DNA of 64,000 bases from Heliocidaris tuberculata (taxonomy: Eukaryota > Echinodermata > Echinoidea > Camarodonta > Echinometridae): contig CM046846.1 in the NCBI GenBank assembly GCA_025618425.1, positions 27,844,499 through 27,908,498 of the forward strand. Direction: 5' to 3'. The notes beneath the pieces are model-generated. The model did no database searches. It saw only the letters and a list, made by a program, of their open reading frames with translations, and had not been told where the DNA came from. Shown piece by piece: positions 22,353 through 53,964 of the stretch. A program made the position numbers and the translations under genes. Positions within the stretch are counted from its first letter, which is position 1, and the number at the start of each line of letters is the position of its first letter.

Positions 22353-24580
22353 TGTCCCCGCCGAACGAAGTTCGAGAGGGGACTATGAAACGGGCTCCGT
22401 TCGTGTGTGCGTGTGTCCGTCCGTCCGTCCGTCCGTGCGTCCGTCCGTCCGTGCGTCCGTCTGTCCGTTAGAAAATGCTACTTCTCCGTCATTTCTTGGC
22501 CGATTTTGATTCTGATTGTTTTATCTGATAGGGCTGGGTGGGGGCTTCCAAACTTCTACACAGAATTTTGAAATTCATTAATTATGCAAATTTATGCAAA
22601 TTTATTCAAAATTGACGAAAAATGCTACTTCTCCTCTATTTCACATCGGATTTTGATTCCGATTGTTTTATCTGATAGGGCTGGGTGGGGGCTTCAAAAC
22701 TTCTACACAGAATTTTGAAATTCATTAATTATGCAAATTTATGCAAATTTATTTGAAATTGACGAAAAATGCTCCTTCTCCTCTATTTCACCTCGGATTT
22801 TGATTCCGATTGTTTTATCTGATAGGGCTGGGTGGGGGCTTCCAAACTTCTACACAGAATTTTGAAATTCATTAATTATGCAAATTTATGCAAATTTATT
22901 CGAAATTGACGAAAAATGCTATTTCACCTCGGATTTTGATTCCGATTGTTTTATCTGATAGGGCTGGGTGGGGGCTTCCAAACTTCTACACAGAATTTTG
23001 AAATTCATTAATTATGCAAATTTATGAAAATTTATTCAAAATTGACGAAAAATGCTACTTCTCTATTTCACATCGGATTTTGATTCCGATTGTTTCATCT
23101 GATAGGGCTGGGTGGGGGCTTCCAAACTGCTACACAGAATTTTGAAATTCATTAATTATGCAAATTTATGCAAAATGCTACTTCTCCTCTATTTCACATC
23201 GGATTTTGATTCCGATTGTTTCATCTGATGGGGCTGGGTGGGGGCTTCCAAATTTCTACACAGAATTTTGAAATTCATTAATTATGCAAATTTATTCAAA
23301 ATTGACGAAAAATGCTACTTCTCCATTTCACATCTAATTTTGATTCCGATTGTTTTATCTGATAGGGGCTTCCAAACTTCTACACAGAATTTTGAAATTC
23401 ATTAATTATGCAAATTTATGCAAATTTATTCAAAATTGACGAAAAATGCTACTTCTCCTCTATTTCACATCGGATTTTGATTCCGATTGTTTTATCTGAT
23501 AGGGCTGGGTGGGGGCTTCCAAACTTCTACACAGAATTTTGAAATTCATTAATTATGCAAATTTATGCAAATTTATTTGAAATTGACGAAAAATGCTCCT
23601 TCTCCTCTATTTCACCTCGGATTTTGATTCCGATTGTTTTATCTGATAGGGCTGGGTGGGGGCTTCCAAACTTCTACACAGAATTTTGAAATTCATTAAT
23701 TATGCAAATTTATGCAAATTTATTCGAAATTGACGAAAAATGCTATTTCACCTCGGATTTTGATTCCGATTGTTTTATCTGATACGGCTGGGTGGGGGCT
23801 TCCAAACTTCTACACAGAATTTTGAAATTCATTAATTATGCAAATTTATGAAAATTTATTCAAAATTGACGAAAAATGCTACTTCTCTATTTCACATCGG
23901 ATTTTGATTCCGATTGTTTCATCTGATAGGGCTGGGTGGGGGCTTCCAAACTGCTACACAGAATTTTGAAATTCATTAATTATGCAAATTTATGCAAAAT
24001 GCTACTTCTCCTCTATTTCACATCGGATTTTGATTCCGATTGTTTCATCTGATGGGGCTGGGTGGGGGCTTCCAAATTTCTACACAGAATTTTGAAATTC
24101 ATTAATTATGCAAATTTATTCAAAATTGACGAAAAATGCTACTTCTCCATTTCACATCTAATTTTGATTCCGATTGTTTTATCTGATAGGGGCTTCCAAA
24201 CTTCTACACAGAATTTTGAAATTCATTAATTATGCAAATTTATGCAAATTTATTCAAAATTGACGAAAAATGCTACTTCTCCTCTATTTCACATCGGATT
24301 TTGATTCCGATTGTTTTATCTGATAGGGCTGGGTGGGGGCTTCCAAACTTCTACACAGAATTTTGAAATTCATTATTCATGCAAATTTATGCAAATTTAT
24401 TCAAAATGACTGAAGGTTCATAATGTTTTCATGTTTTATATTTCAGTTGTATACATGCATTGTTGGTATTCTCTTCTTTTGCATGCAGTAACATTATTAT
24501 TTTATTCACTAAAGTTTTTCACTGAAGTTTTAAGGTTCAGGCTAGTTAATTTCCACAGATCTGCACTTCCGGCGGGGACA
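22353..24580. mobile_element. 2.2-kb element bounded by TGTCCCCGCCG inverted repeats, enclosing a tandem array
   Basis: Starts TGTCCCCGCCGAACGAAGTT and ends CTTCCGGCGGGGACA, giving a terminal inverted repeat of about 11 bp. After the left end comes a (GTCC)n tract (about 22416-22468), then the tandem array. No transposase frame and no clear target duplication are visible. The superfamily is undecided. Confidence 0.7.
22501..24410 (+). repeat. Higher-order tandem array, 824-bp period
   Basis: Monomers of about 95-160 bp contain GGATTTTGATTCCGATTGTT, GGGCTGGGTGGGGGCTTCCA, CACAGAATTTTGAAATTCAT and TAATTATGCAAATTTATGCA. Monomer variants recur in the same order. AATGCTACTTCTCCTCTATT begins at 22621, 23445 and 24269, so the multi-monomer block repeats at exactly 824 bp, with only occasional base differences. 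Confidence 0.95.
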
Positions 24581-25641
24581 TTTATTACGCATTGCGTAAT
24601 TTACTCATTCACTTGTGGTATTGGCAAAAACTTTCTTAATGTCCATGTAACACACATAAATACATAACAGTTAGTCTTTAGCAAAAACAGAAAGATGTAC
24701 ATGTTGAAGAATTGACAAGAACACCCCGAAAATAACTTGTATAGGCTGTACAGAACAATGCCATGTGCATGCAAGAACATCTTAGCCTTAACGCTATCCT
24801 GTGTTATGTGTGTTACTTGGATGCCAGCAGCGTATTACTACATAAAATGAAATTATTTGATGAATGAACAAATCTGCCCAATTTCATTTTTCATAAGTCC
24901 CCCCCCCCCCCCCCCCCCGAGCCGAGTATGATTTTTCTTTTGCGCCACGAGCTTTCATGACTTTATAGCATAGAGTGGAGGTGGAATCAGCCCCTGAGAG
25001 AGCACCAAAATAACTTGCCCTTTTTAGGATTTAGGATTCGTGGAACCAAGAAAACTTTAATACTTGTTAATGGCAACATTGTTATTGCTGGGGCTACAAA
25101 AATGATTAACAAAATAACCCTGTTTTAGGTCTGTTGTCACAATGTTCCACTGTATTTGTAAATTTGTACTTGGAATTAATTTGCTGTTTTGAATGAAGCC
25201 TTTTTTGTTTTGTGGAAAGTGCTTTGTATCACTGCATAGATATGAGAATCCAGCAGGACTGGTCAGTATTTTTAATTCAACAGGTTAATATTTAACCTCT
25301 AGAAGTCACCTTTTAGTGATATTTTCATTACCTTATAAAAATGCTTTAATAAATAACTGATAGATTTGAGCAACTTTTTTATTGCAGTACAATATGCCTT
25401 TCATGAATATGAAAAAAATTCCTATGAAAATATGCATTCAAATCTTGTGACATTGGTGCATTTTATATTTTTCATTAATATGCTTCATGGATGCAAAGTA
25501 AATTCATTAAAGCCTTTTGAAAATATATTGTATTCATCTATATGTTAAATAAAACAATAGCTTTACAAAATGTTACTCTGGCTGGATCCATTTACATTTA
25601 AATAGATATGTAGGCCTACTGTTTTACTACAAGATAAAGAT
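24581..25641. other. Intergenic, nothing recognised except a 20-base C run
   Basis: ATTACGCATTGCGTAAT at 24584-24600 is a short palindrome, and 24899-24918 is a pure C run. No gene signal. Confidence 0.6.
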
Positions 25642-25792
25642 CTGGGCACTGTTTCATAAAACTTGTTATCACTAACAACTGCCACATTTCTATGACAAAT
25701 TTGCTCGCAGCCAATCAGATGCAAGGATTTCAGTAGCTTATAACAGTTATTGCAACTTGTCATTATAACAAGTTTTATGAAACAGGGCCCTG
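25642..25792. mobile_element. Palindromic MITE, GGGCCCTGTTTCATAAAACTT family (copy 4)
   Basis: Left CTGGGCACTGTTTCATAAAA and right TTTTATGAAACAGGGCCCTG; core CCAATCAGATGCAAGGATTT. Confidence 0.9.
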
Positions 25793-26443
25793 AACTACTT
25801 AGATTTGTTTAGACCAAAAAAGCTAAAGAAAATCATTAACTGAATAGCTCAACACACTTATGCATGTCTGGGATCACTTGTTCTAGTGGTTGGCTGTGTA
25901 AGGAATATTTACCTATTTTAATTTGGTTTAATTCTGTGAGAATTTATTTTTAAAAATTTTGCATTAGAACCAAAGGCAACCTTTCACATCTTTCTGTATA
26001 ACGAAATGTGAAATTTGTCCACTTGATTTTCATTTTTGAAGGCCATACATTATACATGTATAACTGATTTATTTTCAGTCTCAGAAATCTGTTACAAGAC
26101 ATGAGTCCTAGATTTGCAAAGATGGCATTTTGTTTGCGCACAGGTAGTAATTTAATCTAAAGAAAGAAATTACCTGAGAAAATTTGAATATGCAATGATT
26201 TTACTGGTCTTGTAAAATTTTTGAAAATAATCTGATCAGTATTTATTATATGTAAATGTTGAAAAAAAAGATGTGAACGTGAATGAATTTCATTTTTGAG
26301 CAAATTACAAACTTTTTTATATGTGTGCTTATTTTGTATGGTAGATATTAAAGATAAGAAAATTAGTACTGATTTTTAGGATCTGCCTATCACCAAATCA
26401 CATACATATACAATTCTACTAGGTGTGAATCAAATATTTAATT

Positions 26444-26773
26444 CTTAAAGTGTACCAATCACCTGAAAAAATAATTTGTGTTCAGCTAGAAAGTATAAAA
26501 TCAACCTCAAAGAACTTTATCTGGCATTCTATAGGTCAACAGTTCAAGAGTATGAAGGAAATAAAGGATAACATGAAGATGCTCGCGTGGAACCGAACTC
26601 CGAGTTTGGGTTCAGCGCGAGCCCTTATCTTGTCTACTCACGAGTTGCTTTTACGCTTATATGCAATATCTCTTTATAGAATTAATATTTGAAGCCCATA
26701 TTCTGAATATAGTGTAACAAAATGGATCCTCTAACATACAGAGCAAAATATTTTTTGATTGGTACCCTTTAAG
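26444..26773. mobile_element. MITE with about 30-bp imperfect terminal inverted repeats (330 bp)
   Basis: CTTAAAGTGTACCAATCACC at the left is mirrored by TTGATTGGTACCCTTTAAG at the right. A diverged relative of its right end (GAGCAAAATAGTTTGTTGTG..TTTAATC) occurs near 27808-27844. Confidence 0.72.
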
Positions 26774-27844
26774 TTGAAGTGCATATCAGATTGAAGTTTG
26801 CAGATTGTAAAGTTTAGATTAAATTTCTTCCATTTAATCTTGCAAAATATTGTGCTAAATATTTGATTAGATTTTCAGTCTCATGAAATCCGTCTATATC
26901 TCTGAAATCAATTCAGAACACAACAACACTCTTGTAACTTAGCAGCTGAACTTCCGAAACACCTCCTTTAACTAGCAATCATGAATTATTAGTGACTCTG
27001 TGTTGCAAAAGGTATGAAGTGACAGGTGCGATACGTGATAGTATTGTGGTGTTTTTAATTCTCCCTATCGCATATAGCCGATATCAGCTCCCGATGCCGA
27101 TATCGGGGACAACGATGTTGGCACATATATTTCCGGTTCCAGTCTATAGCTATAGTGAGCATACACTGATATTTCCTTGCTTTTTTCATGCGTGATTGTT
27201 CTGCTGAAAACACGTTTTGCATCTCCGGCTCAACATCCCACATTGGGTGGCTTCACAGAAGAATCCCATTTAAATATCAACTGTATAAAAACACGATTAT
27301 TTGCTAGATTAGGAACAAAAGGGAGTTTTTGCTAGGCTGACCACGTCTTCTAACACATTGTCAATGATGCTCCGGCCGGACCCGGAAGCTCAGTTGCCAG
27401 CAATCACATGCCCCAAAATTAGAGCGCCACATGCGTTCGGATTCGGAGAGCTATATGCGATACGGAGAATTGTTGACCAATACACACCAAATTATGGCCT
27501 TCATGTGTCAAAAAGAGAAAATCAGATTAAATATTCAGAACAATATTTTGAAAAGATCATTGAAAGAAATATTAAACTTACTCCAAAGAAATTTGACCTC
27601 CTTCAACCTTTTAATGTGCAAACCTCAGTTTTATATTATTTTAACTATTCAGCTATTAACATTCGAAAGATAACACCAAACTTCAAGCTCACAATTTCTC
27701 TTTCCACAATTAGTATTTGAAACTGTCATTTGTTGTTGTTGTTGTTAAACTAGTCTTTATGGTGCTTCATTTTGATTATAATGTAGTAGCATTTAACCCA
27801 GACTTACAGAGCAAAATAGTTTGTTGTGATTGATCTCCTTTAAT

Positions 27845-28770
27845 CATTCTTAAGATTCACTTCATCTCTTTTCTTCTTTTTCTGTTTTGTCTCTCTTCTG
27901 TGAATATAACTACCTTTCTTCTTATCTCAGTCATGTTCTCCATCCTCTTTTCTTCTGGAAAATTTTCATCTTATCCGAATGAAATGAAAAGAGAAGAAAA
28001 CACCCTCATAATACTAGTGATGATAGCAGACGTCCAAACAAGATCCCAAAAATAATACCAAGGAGAAAAACGGAAGTTGAAGCAGAGCAACCGTCACAAC
28101 ACCAAACAACCCGTCAAACTAAGCTTAGTCTGATATCAAGTCCCTCTTTCACTCAGAATGAATGTCTAGTTTGCTTTTTTTTTTTTAATTAAAAAAAATC
28201 GCTATACAATCTGCTTTCCATTAACAATAGTTGATTGTTTTCAATCTGTGGGTTCCAAAAACATCTCGTGTCATATCTATAGCATTTGTACACATCATGC
28301 CTGCTAAAGTGAAACGGAAAGGACTGTATTGAAGAGTACTCAATACTTCGTTCACACGAATGTTACTCCAAACTTTTACATTAATTTTATCTTATACAAA
28401 TTAAACACATATTAACAGCCGAGCTTTAACTTTTATTCAACTTTGATATTAGTAAGAAATTTAATATTTTAGTAGGAACCATTGTAGCCTAGTGATAATT
28501 CTTCCTTGAAGAAAATACAGACTGAATCTAATCTATTTTCATATTCTTCCCTAAAAATGAAAAATAAAACAATTCCACACTCTTGAAAATTTGGAAATAA
28601 AGTAGGGACTGGTATTGGAGACTAATGTTTGGGGGAAGTCCCAGATTTCAGAGAGCCGATGACAGGTGAGGTTAAAGAAGCGGTGGTCCGGAAGGAACCC
28701 GGGAGTTAATGGACCAATCTTGGCTCCTGAACAGGTGCTTCAACATGAGAGAAGTTCAAGGGCTCATCAA
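27845..28770. other. Intergenic, nothing recognised
   Basis: AT-rich, with a poly-T/poly-A junction near 28178-28198. The only open frames are short and show no family signal. Confidence 0.5.
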
Positions 28771-28776
28771 ATATCA

Positions 28777-28779
<3 letters not shown>

Positions 28780-28859
<80 letters not shown>

Positions 28860-28992
28860 CCCCCTCTCCCTCCTTCCCCTTCTCTCCCTCCCTCCCTCCC
28901 CCTCTCTCTCCCTCCCTCCCTCTCTCCCTCTCTCCCTCTCTCCCTCTCTCCCTCTCTCCCTCCCTCCCTCCCTCTCTCTCTCTCATTCCATC
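28780..28992. repeat. Long (CT)n/(CCCT)n microsatellite
   Basis: About 210 bases of CT dinucleotide merging into CCCT and CCCTCT units. Confidence 0.96.
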
Positions 28993-29321
28993 TTTCCCTC
29001 GTTCTTCTTCAACATGTAGTAGAGGCTCATCGAACATCTCTCTTTTTCAGTCTACCCCCCCCCCCTCGTTCTTCTCTATGTACCTCACCTTTCGTTATCC
29101 TTTCTATTATCTTGCAATCCCTAATTAGTTCCCCCCCTCCCCGATATCTTTTCGTCATCCGCTCATTCATTGGCCTGTTTATTTTTTGTCATCCATAGTC
29201 ATATTGATCTCTTTTCTTCGCCTTTTTTTCTTTGCCCTCCTCTTTTATCTTTTCTACATTTTTAATCAATGAAAACGGTCCCATTTTATTTCATTGTAAA
29301 TACCACTTTTATGTATCCCCC

Positions 29322-29739
29322 TTAACCCTTTTATGACAGGAATTATTTAAGGGGTAAACTGATCACATTTTGTTCTTCAAATTGGCAACACTAATATTTT
29401 TCTTTTAGTGCTACATGGTTCTAACAAAATGTAATGTCTTTGAAAACAATATACATCATTAGAAACTTAGTCGAAAGTTGACAAAATTGCCAATTTTGAT
29501 TTTAAAAAAAAGTGATTTTGAACCTCTCATTGCGTTGCCAATTTCAGGATTTTGAAGCTTATTCTCCCTTTTAAAATTCCTGGCATCAAACGCAGTATGG
29601 TCATGCAATAAAAATGGACACAATGTGTGTAGAAATTTTTGCTTTTCCTGCTCCTGCATCTGGTGTATTTTTCGGAGCTCTGAATAAGAAGTTATTGAGC
29701 CAAACCACAAAATGTGGTCAATTGTCTTGAAAGGGTTAA
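29322..29739 (+). mobile_element. piggyBac-type MITE, full length (about 410 bp)
   Basis: TTAA at 29322-29325 and 29736-29739 flank CCCTTTTATGACAGGAATTA and GTCAATTGTCTTGAAAGGG. Termini beginning CCC beside a TTAA duplication are typical of piggyBac elements. No transposase frame. Confidence 0.9.
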
Positions 29740-32700
29740 TATTCCCATCTGGTCTTTATCTCTTTCAACTTTCAACTTTCAATTTAGAAAGTGGCAATGA
29801 ATTAAGTATTCTGCAGCCCCCCCCCCCCAAAAAAAAAAATGAACAAAACGGTGAATCACTGCATTGTTTTTGAAAGTCCATACAACACGATTTATTTACA
29901 TCCATAGATTTTACACAGTCCACGTTATACAAATATTCCACAATATCAATGTCAACTCTTTCAATGTGACGCACTGCATTTATTTGAAGAAGAAAAAAAA
30001 AAGAAAAATGTTTTGTGTCGTCATGCCATGAATGTTAATTATCTTAATGTTCCCCTACGAGAATCTACTTTACAAATACCATCTATTTATCATTCTTGTG
30101 TATTAATTCCAGGAAACCCAAATGCCATTCCACTGTAGCAGATCTCAAGGAACCGCTTTTGCGAAAATATTAGTTTTAGCTTTAAAACAATATCACCCTT
30201 GTGTATTAGACAACCTGAAAGACTTAAAAGTATATAGGCCTACACACCTTGTTAACTTTCTGATGTTTATAAACTCGCCTAATGGCTGTGAAAAAATCTA
30301 CTAACATAATTGAGGGGGGGGGGGGTGCTTAGCCCAACATCTCTTTTTTTTTAAATCGGAGACAGCCGTTAATGCAGGGCGGTTAAGGGGCACATCCACA
30401 ATTGATAAAAAAAAGGGGGGGGGCAAAAAAACATTCCCAGAAAAAGGATTTCGGAACTTGTCATCTTGTTGACGGAGGACAATGCATGTCTCTAAATTAA
30501 TTACGACTGTCTCCTTGACTGATTAGAATTAAAATGGACTGACAATTGTTTAGAAGCTGTTGAGTGAGTTTTCAAATGCATAGATCTATATTAATTCTAC
30601 ACATTTCCAGGCTAGATGTTTCTGTTGATTCAACTGTTACATTCTCCCATACTCTATAGTTCATCACAATGCCCTTATATCTAATAGGGCTCACATAATG
30701 TAAAGCTATGTACTTGCTTTCTTCTTCACCTACTTTTATGCTCAAAATCCCGTTTTTATTATTTTAGTGTGATAATATAGGACTCGGCTAAACATAGCAT
30801 GTAATAATACACAATTACAACACATTTATGTTATAAATAAGAAAATCAAACTATTTTTGTTTCGAACATGATTATAGTAAACATTGCATAGAAATAAAAC
30901 TAATAAAAAAAGATAGTCACCATAAGAAAAGAAATCATAAAACAAAAATATCACCCAAAGGCAACGGCTTCGCTTGAACATATACACGATATTGCATTGG
31001 AGTCAGAAATATAATACGATATATATATATTTTTACCCTATTCTGAAACTTATTTTATCACGATAACATATCTATCTACACAACATTTTAATCATATTCA
31101 ATATCCAAACAGTCACCTTGAGATGAGATGCAGCTAATTTGTGACCCGCCCAACAAAATTCAAAATTTCAGGTACTGTTTTCTAGGTATATAAAACTTTC
31201 TTTGCTTTTCCTTTGTACAAAATATTCAGTATTTTGTCTGAATTTTCAAATGCAGATTTCACGAAATTGTTCTCAAACCCTTTTCTTAATGCCCATCACA
31301 ATGCCATGTCCTGTATTTATAAAAAAGAATATGTTCATAAAAACAGTTTTCAACTACAGCACAGGCAAGTATGATATGCATACATTCCAAGTATATACAT
31401 AATGTTTATACAAATAATATTAATGAAGATAGTTATGTAAAAAAGCACCTTGACTGGAAAGGGGGAGAAGCGCATTTGAAGAGTAGAAAAAGCAACAATT
31501 TAGCCTCAGGTTATATTTCGTTTAGATCCAAAACGCTATATTCCTATCATAGTTTCCCTGCAGATTGTTTTTAACAAAATATCGAAAGACGAACGATTTT
31601 TTTTAAAAACCAAAAATCGATTATATCATTCTACATTGAAGCCGATTGTTTTGATTTAAACAGCGTACTTTAACTTTCACTTAAATGGACTACAGAATAA
31701 GGCTGCAATGAAATATTAAATTAGTACTGAAACAAAATTTTTAAAAGCGCGATATCATGATAAAAATTAGTATGCATTAAATTACTTACACACTGCATTA
31801 CTTTTAGCTCCGATGTGATAGTAAGCATTAACGTTTAGACTTAAGATTGATAAAACTCGTTGCCATGGATACCGCTCATTCCTATCTATACTTAGTGTAG
31901 ATAGCCAAAAAATGACCCAATACTGCAAGAACTCCAAAAGCTAGGGCAGGGTGAAATCAAAATTTGGTCCGGGCATTGCAATTTGGCTGGCCCATCTTTT
32001 ATTTTATCTTTTTTTTTCATCTAGAGGCCCTCGAGCACAAAATGACCGACACTCAAGCCAAAATACCAACCGGCATCACGGGAAACTTCCAAATCTTCAT
32101 ATTACCAGCACGCTTTTGTCCTTCTTGACAGTCGGATACTGACCAAATAAGACTAGATCTAGATAGAAATTTTATAGCGACATTATAGCGGACAGCTTTA
32201 TATTCACAGCTTTCCAAAAATGACACAGAATTGACACCACTTATATACACAGTTAATGACAGTCAAAATCTCCAAGTCACATAATACTCACCAAAGATGA
32301 CAAGGCAAAAATGAATGGAAAACGTAACGCGTGTCATAAAAACTATCTTTGAGATAACAGTTTACAGTGCATAGACAACAAAGAAACGTACGAGATTTAC
32401 TTCTCATTTTCTTAAAGAAGAATGAAACCACCATAAAACATTCGCCGATAAGCTAATGCAAATTAGCGAGCCTGTTAAAAAAAGAATCATGAAACTACTC
32501 CTATTCCATTACTTATACTAAGGTTTTATAAATCTCTTCAAACTTACCTCTTCCTTGCTTAAGTTCCTTAAGGGTCGCCATTTTTAGGTAAAATGTACAT
32601 GTGGCACAATATGTACACTAGTGAGATAGCTACTGTCCTATTATCATGTAAGGCATTCATCTGAAGAATGTGGTTTGATTTGTCCATTGGCCATTTTCAG

Positions 32701-32820
32701 GAACGCATTAAAATTTAATGTGATTTTATTTCTTTCATCACATCAGTTCAGCTGCTTAAAATATTTGAGCGATTTCATCTGGCATGAATAAGTTGTTGAC
32801 ATGTCAGACATAGCTCCGAC
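29740..32820. other. Intergenic AT-rich DNA, nothing recognised
   Basis: Contains homopolymer runs (C at 29818-29828, G at 30315-30326) but no supported gene or repeat. Confidence 0.5.
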
Positions 32821-32861
32821 AGCTATTCGAAAAGACGTTAACAGAATAGACCGCTTCGGTA

Positions 32862-33125
32862 ATGAGTGCAAATTTTATACATACCCTTCAAACAAAGGTT
32901 GTTCTTGACAACCTGAAAGCTTGCCGGAGGCTTGCTGGACATAGCAACAAGTTATGTATGCAAACTGGATTCCAAGCATTGAGGCTCATTTATAAAAAGC
33001 AGGTTGATGGAACAGCTCGTCACTATAGGTGCTCAGAGAAGAACTGTGCATAAATTTGTATACATTACAGAACCGGTCTATTGCTCACAGATATGACGGA
33101 CCCAAAACACGACGGCCATATTATT
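32862..33125 (+). pseudogene. Possible FLYWCH-type zinc-finger relic
   Basis: The frame ends KKQVDGTARHYRCSEKNCA followed by a stop. DGT..HYRC.E..CA resembles the YWRC....C.A half of a FLYWCH finger. TDMTDPKHDGH in another frame downstream could be the His part, implying a frameshift. It may derive from a transposable element. This is a weak resemblance only. Confidence 0.22.
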
Positions 33126-34705
33126 TGGGGCCTCTCTGATATCACTGTTTCCATGAAAAATTGCGATTTCTATGGAAACATGTCTTGCAAGAAAAGGGCA
33201 AAGTTCGGAGTTTGCTCTCCTTTACTCAGAAACCAAATAGGCGCAGTTTCAAGATTTTTGGAACAGGATCACGTTTTTTGCATTAGTTTATCTCCTAATG
33301 TTTAGATATTATTTCGTTCTACTGTAATGCTGAATTCAACATGGAATATATACAAACATTCTCAATTCACACTACAACTGGCAGAAGAGCACTACTTATA
33401 AGCCTAAATTTCCCTGAATTTCTACTATTAATTTCATTACTAAACTATTTTCCAAATTAATTAATGGTATGAAAATGCATCATAAATCTTTTTTTTAATA
33501 GACAAAACATACCTGTTCAGACTTGTTCCTTTGTTTTATGTTTTCATACTAGTTTGATATAAATTATACTAAGTAGTTATTTATGTGTAATAATACCCCC
33601 TTTATTCATTAAGAGAGCCTGATATTTGTGTGTGTGTGTGTGGAACAGAAACCTTGCTAATCGCAAACATTTCAATAAAGGGATTTCAGAGTTATAAATT
33701 TTTTTTTCTGAATTTCGAAATTTTTCCTGATTGTGCTAGCAAGTTATTCTTGATTATGATTAAAGACAGACAACAATGAATTCTTTCTGTGGCTCCTAAT
33801 GTTTTAAAAGAGAAATTCAGGCAAAAGAATATTTTGTATGCACAAAGATAAAAACAGATCATCATTGGCAATTGCAGAAGTAATTCGCCAATTCTAAAAC
33901 GTTTCTAGACAAGTTGAAAGCTGCATAAAATGACCACATCCAAATACAACAGTCAAGTGGCTCTTCGTTACATACAATATATGCACGTTTCAGCCTGTAT
34001 ACAATACACCATTAATTTGCAATTAGCTACAATAAATAACATGTTCTGAAGTGCGTAATTTCCATGTATAGATGCTATGTACATATCACTAATCATCAGA
34101 AAAATGACTTGCTACACCTTAACTACACATATAGTATACGATCACTTGAAAATCTGCAACATTCAACTGTGATATAAATTGTCTTCAATGATTAACTAAC
34201 TACTGTCGTTTTCTAAGAAAACAGCAACCACTACATTATTTTCACACGATTGAGCTAACCGACTATATTAAACTCGAATAAAATTTGGATAAAATTATGT
34301 ACATCGAGCTAAGTTCTTCACGAAATTTCACATCAATAGAATTTTTACCATCACTGGTATTTGCTTTTACTTAAAACCAAGATATACAATTCAAATTAAT
34401 GTTTAATTACATTTTTTTCAATGACGGTTAAGTCACATACATTTCACTGTGCTGAGTTTTCGTCAGTTGACAATGCACAATTTCAGGGTATCTTTCGTTG
34501 CTTCATTTTCTCTATTATAATTTTCTTTCATTCGACATGCTCTTAAACCATTGTATGCAAAGATATTCCTTCTCTTCTTTTTACCACTAGAATTTTTTTT
34601 TAAATTACCGATTACTAATGCTGATTTTGCATTTGTATTGTCTTTATGGAGAATAAAACATGCTCGATCGCACTTCTGCGACAATTATGGCACGTCCATG
34701 CAGAA

Positions 34706-35895
34706 TTTATTTTTCCTGATTAGATTAACCTAACTATCATCAGGTTTTGCTATCCATACGATTTGACAAAATTTTCACGTCGCATTTCTAAGCTGAGATT
34801 ATATTTGTCCTCACACTTTATGGAAAGCAAGATTGAGAAGACACTCTGCTGTCCATACGATGTGAAGTTGGCGTACACATCAGAGTGGCGCGAGATCTTA
34901 TAGCATATAGACATCAATTTAAGATGTAATTTTTCTTTCTATAGAAGTGGTTATCGGGGCGTGTTAAGAAATACGGCGTGATATATCACATCGTATGGAC
35001 AGCAACACCTGATCAAGGTAGGGTAATTGTTGAATGAGGGAAATAAAATCCGGTATGGATGCATTCTTTTTCAATTCATTAACACCCATCAAAACAGCTG
35101 TCATTGGCTGGAGTGCATTCTGCCCATGGGAATCATCTGTTTTGATATCAATCGTTGGCAGTAAAACAAGCTGAATATAAGAAGTTGTCCAAAGATATCG
35201 AACGAGTTAGAAGAGAAATCGTAATGGACAAAATGATGCCAACCTGCTGAACGAGTTTGCGTTCGCAGCGGTGGGTGATATCTATCTTTTCTTTTCTTTT
35301 TAGCGAATTTGTTTCGAAATGTAATTCCTTTTCTTTTTCCTGAGATAGGAGGAAAATTAGGTTTCCTTTCCACAAAGAATGTGTACGTAAGCACTGTTTT
35401 TGCTCCATGCATTTCTAAATATGATCCCCTCTCTCTCTCTTTCTTTTCTCTTTATCTCTACTGAATTCCCTTTTTTCCCCCAACCAAAGCCATTTAGTGG
35501 GTAGAACATTTAGTTCTTCCTCTCGTCACACCAAACAGCAGCTTCAAACATAAACTATAACTTTACGTAAAAAGCTTGCCCGTATCACATCAAAACCCTG
35601 TATGTCGTTTGTTATTCTTCTTAAGAAGCATGAAAAGCACCCCTGTTTTCTCCAAAAAACGGCACTCGGCCTTCAACTGAACTCATCACATTTAAGAGAG
35701 GAAGGCCGTTGAAGGCAGTCTTCATGAAAAACTTAGAAACGTCAGTCATCCTATACTCCCAGATCTCTCCAAGACACAAGATCCTCTCAATGGATTAAAG
35801 ACCTCGAAACGGCAAGGCGTCTTTGTCATTCAAACCAGCAACAAAATAAGTACGATTAAAAAGAAAACGAAGAAGGCCCTCTAGCGTTGCCGGAC
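34706..35895 (-). other. GPM6: Probable M6 3' UTR
   Basis: Non-coding on both strands. The first good poly(A) signal on the - strand is AATAAA, seen as TTTATT at 34706-34711, giving a UTR of about 1.2 kb. M6/PLP mRNAs usually have long 3' UTRs, so a more distal site is possible. The palindrome at 34848-35004 lies inside this interval. Confidence 0.4.
34848..35004. repeat. Inverted repeat, TGCTGTCCATACGATGTGA arms (157 bp)
   Basis: TGCTGTCCATACGATGTGA (34848) is mirrored by TCACATCGTATGGACAGCA (ending 35004). A third, diverged arm (TTTGCTATCCATACGATTTG) sits at about 34745. Probably a MITE. Confidence 0.8.

Positions 35896-53964
<18,069 letters not shown>

Noticed and set aside
27358..27720. 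+ strand frame of 120 codons
   Set aside because: AT-biased codons, no domain resemblance and no partner exons. It may be part of a diverged repeat related to 26444-26773.
32022..32142. Exon-like open stretch after a pyrimidine tract and TCTAG
   Set aside because: No donor in phase, no family resemblance and no neighbouring exons on that strand.
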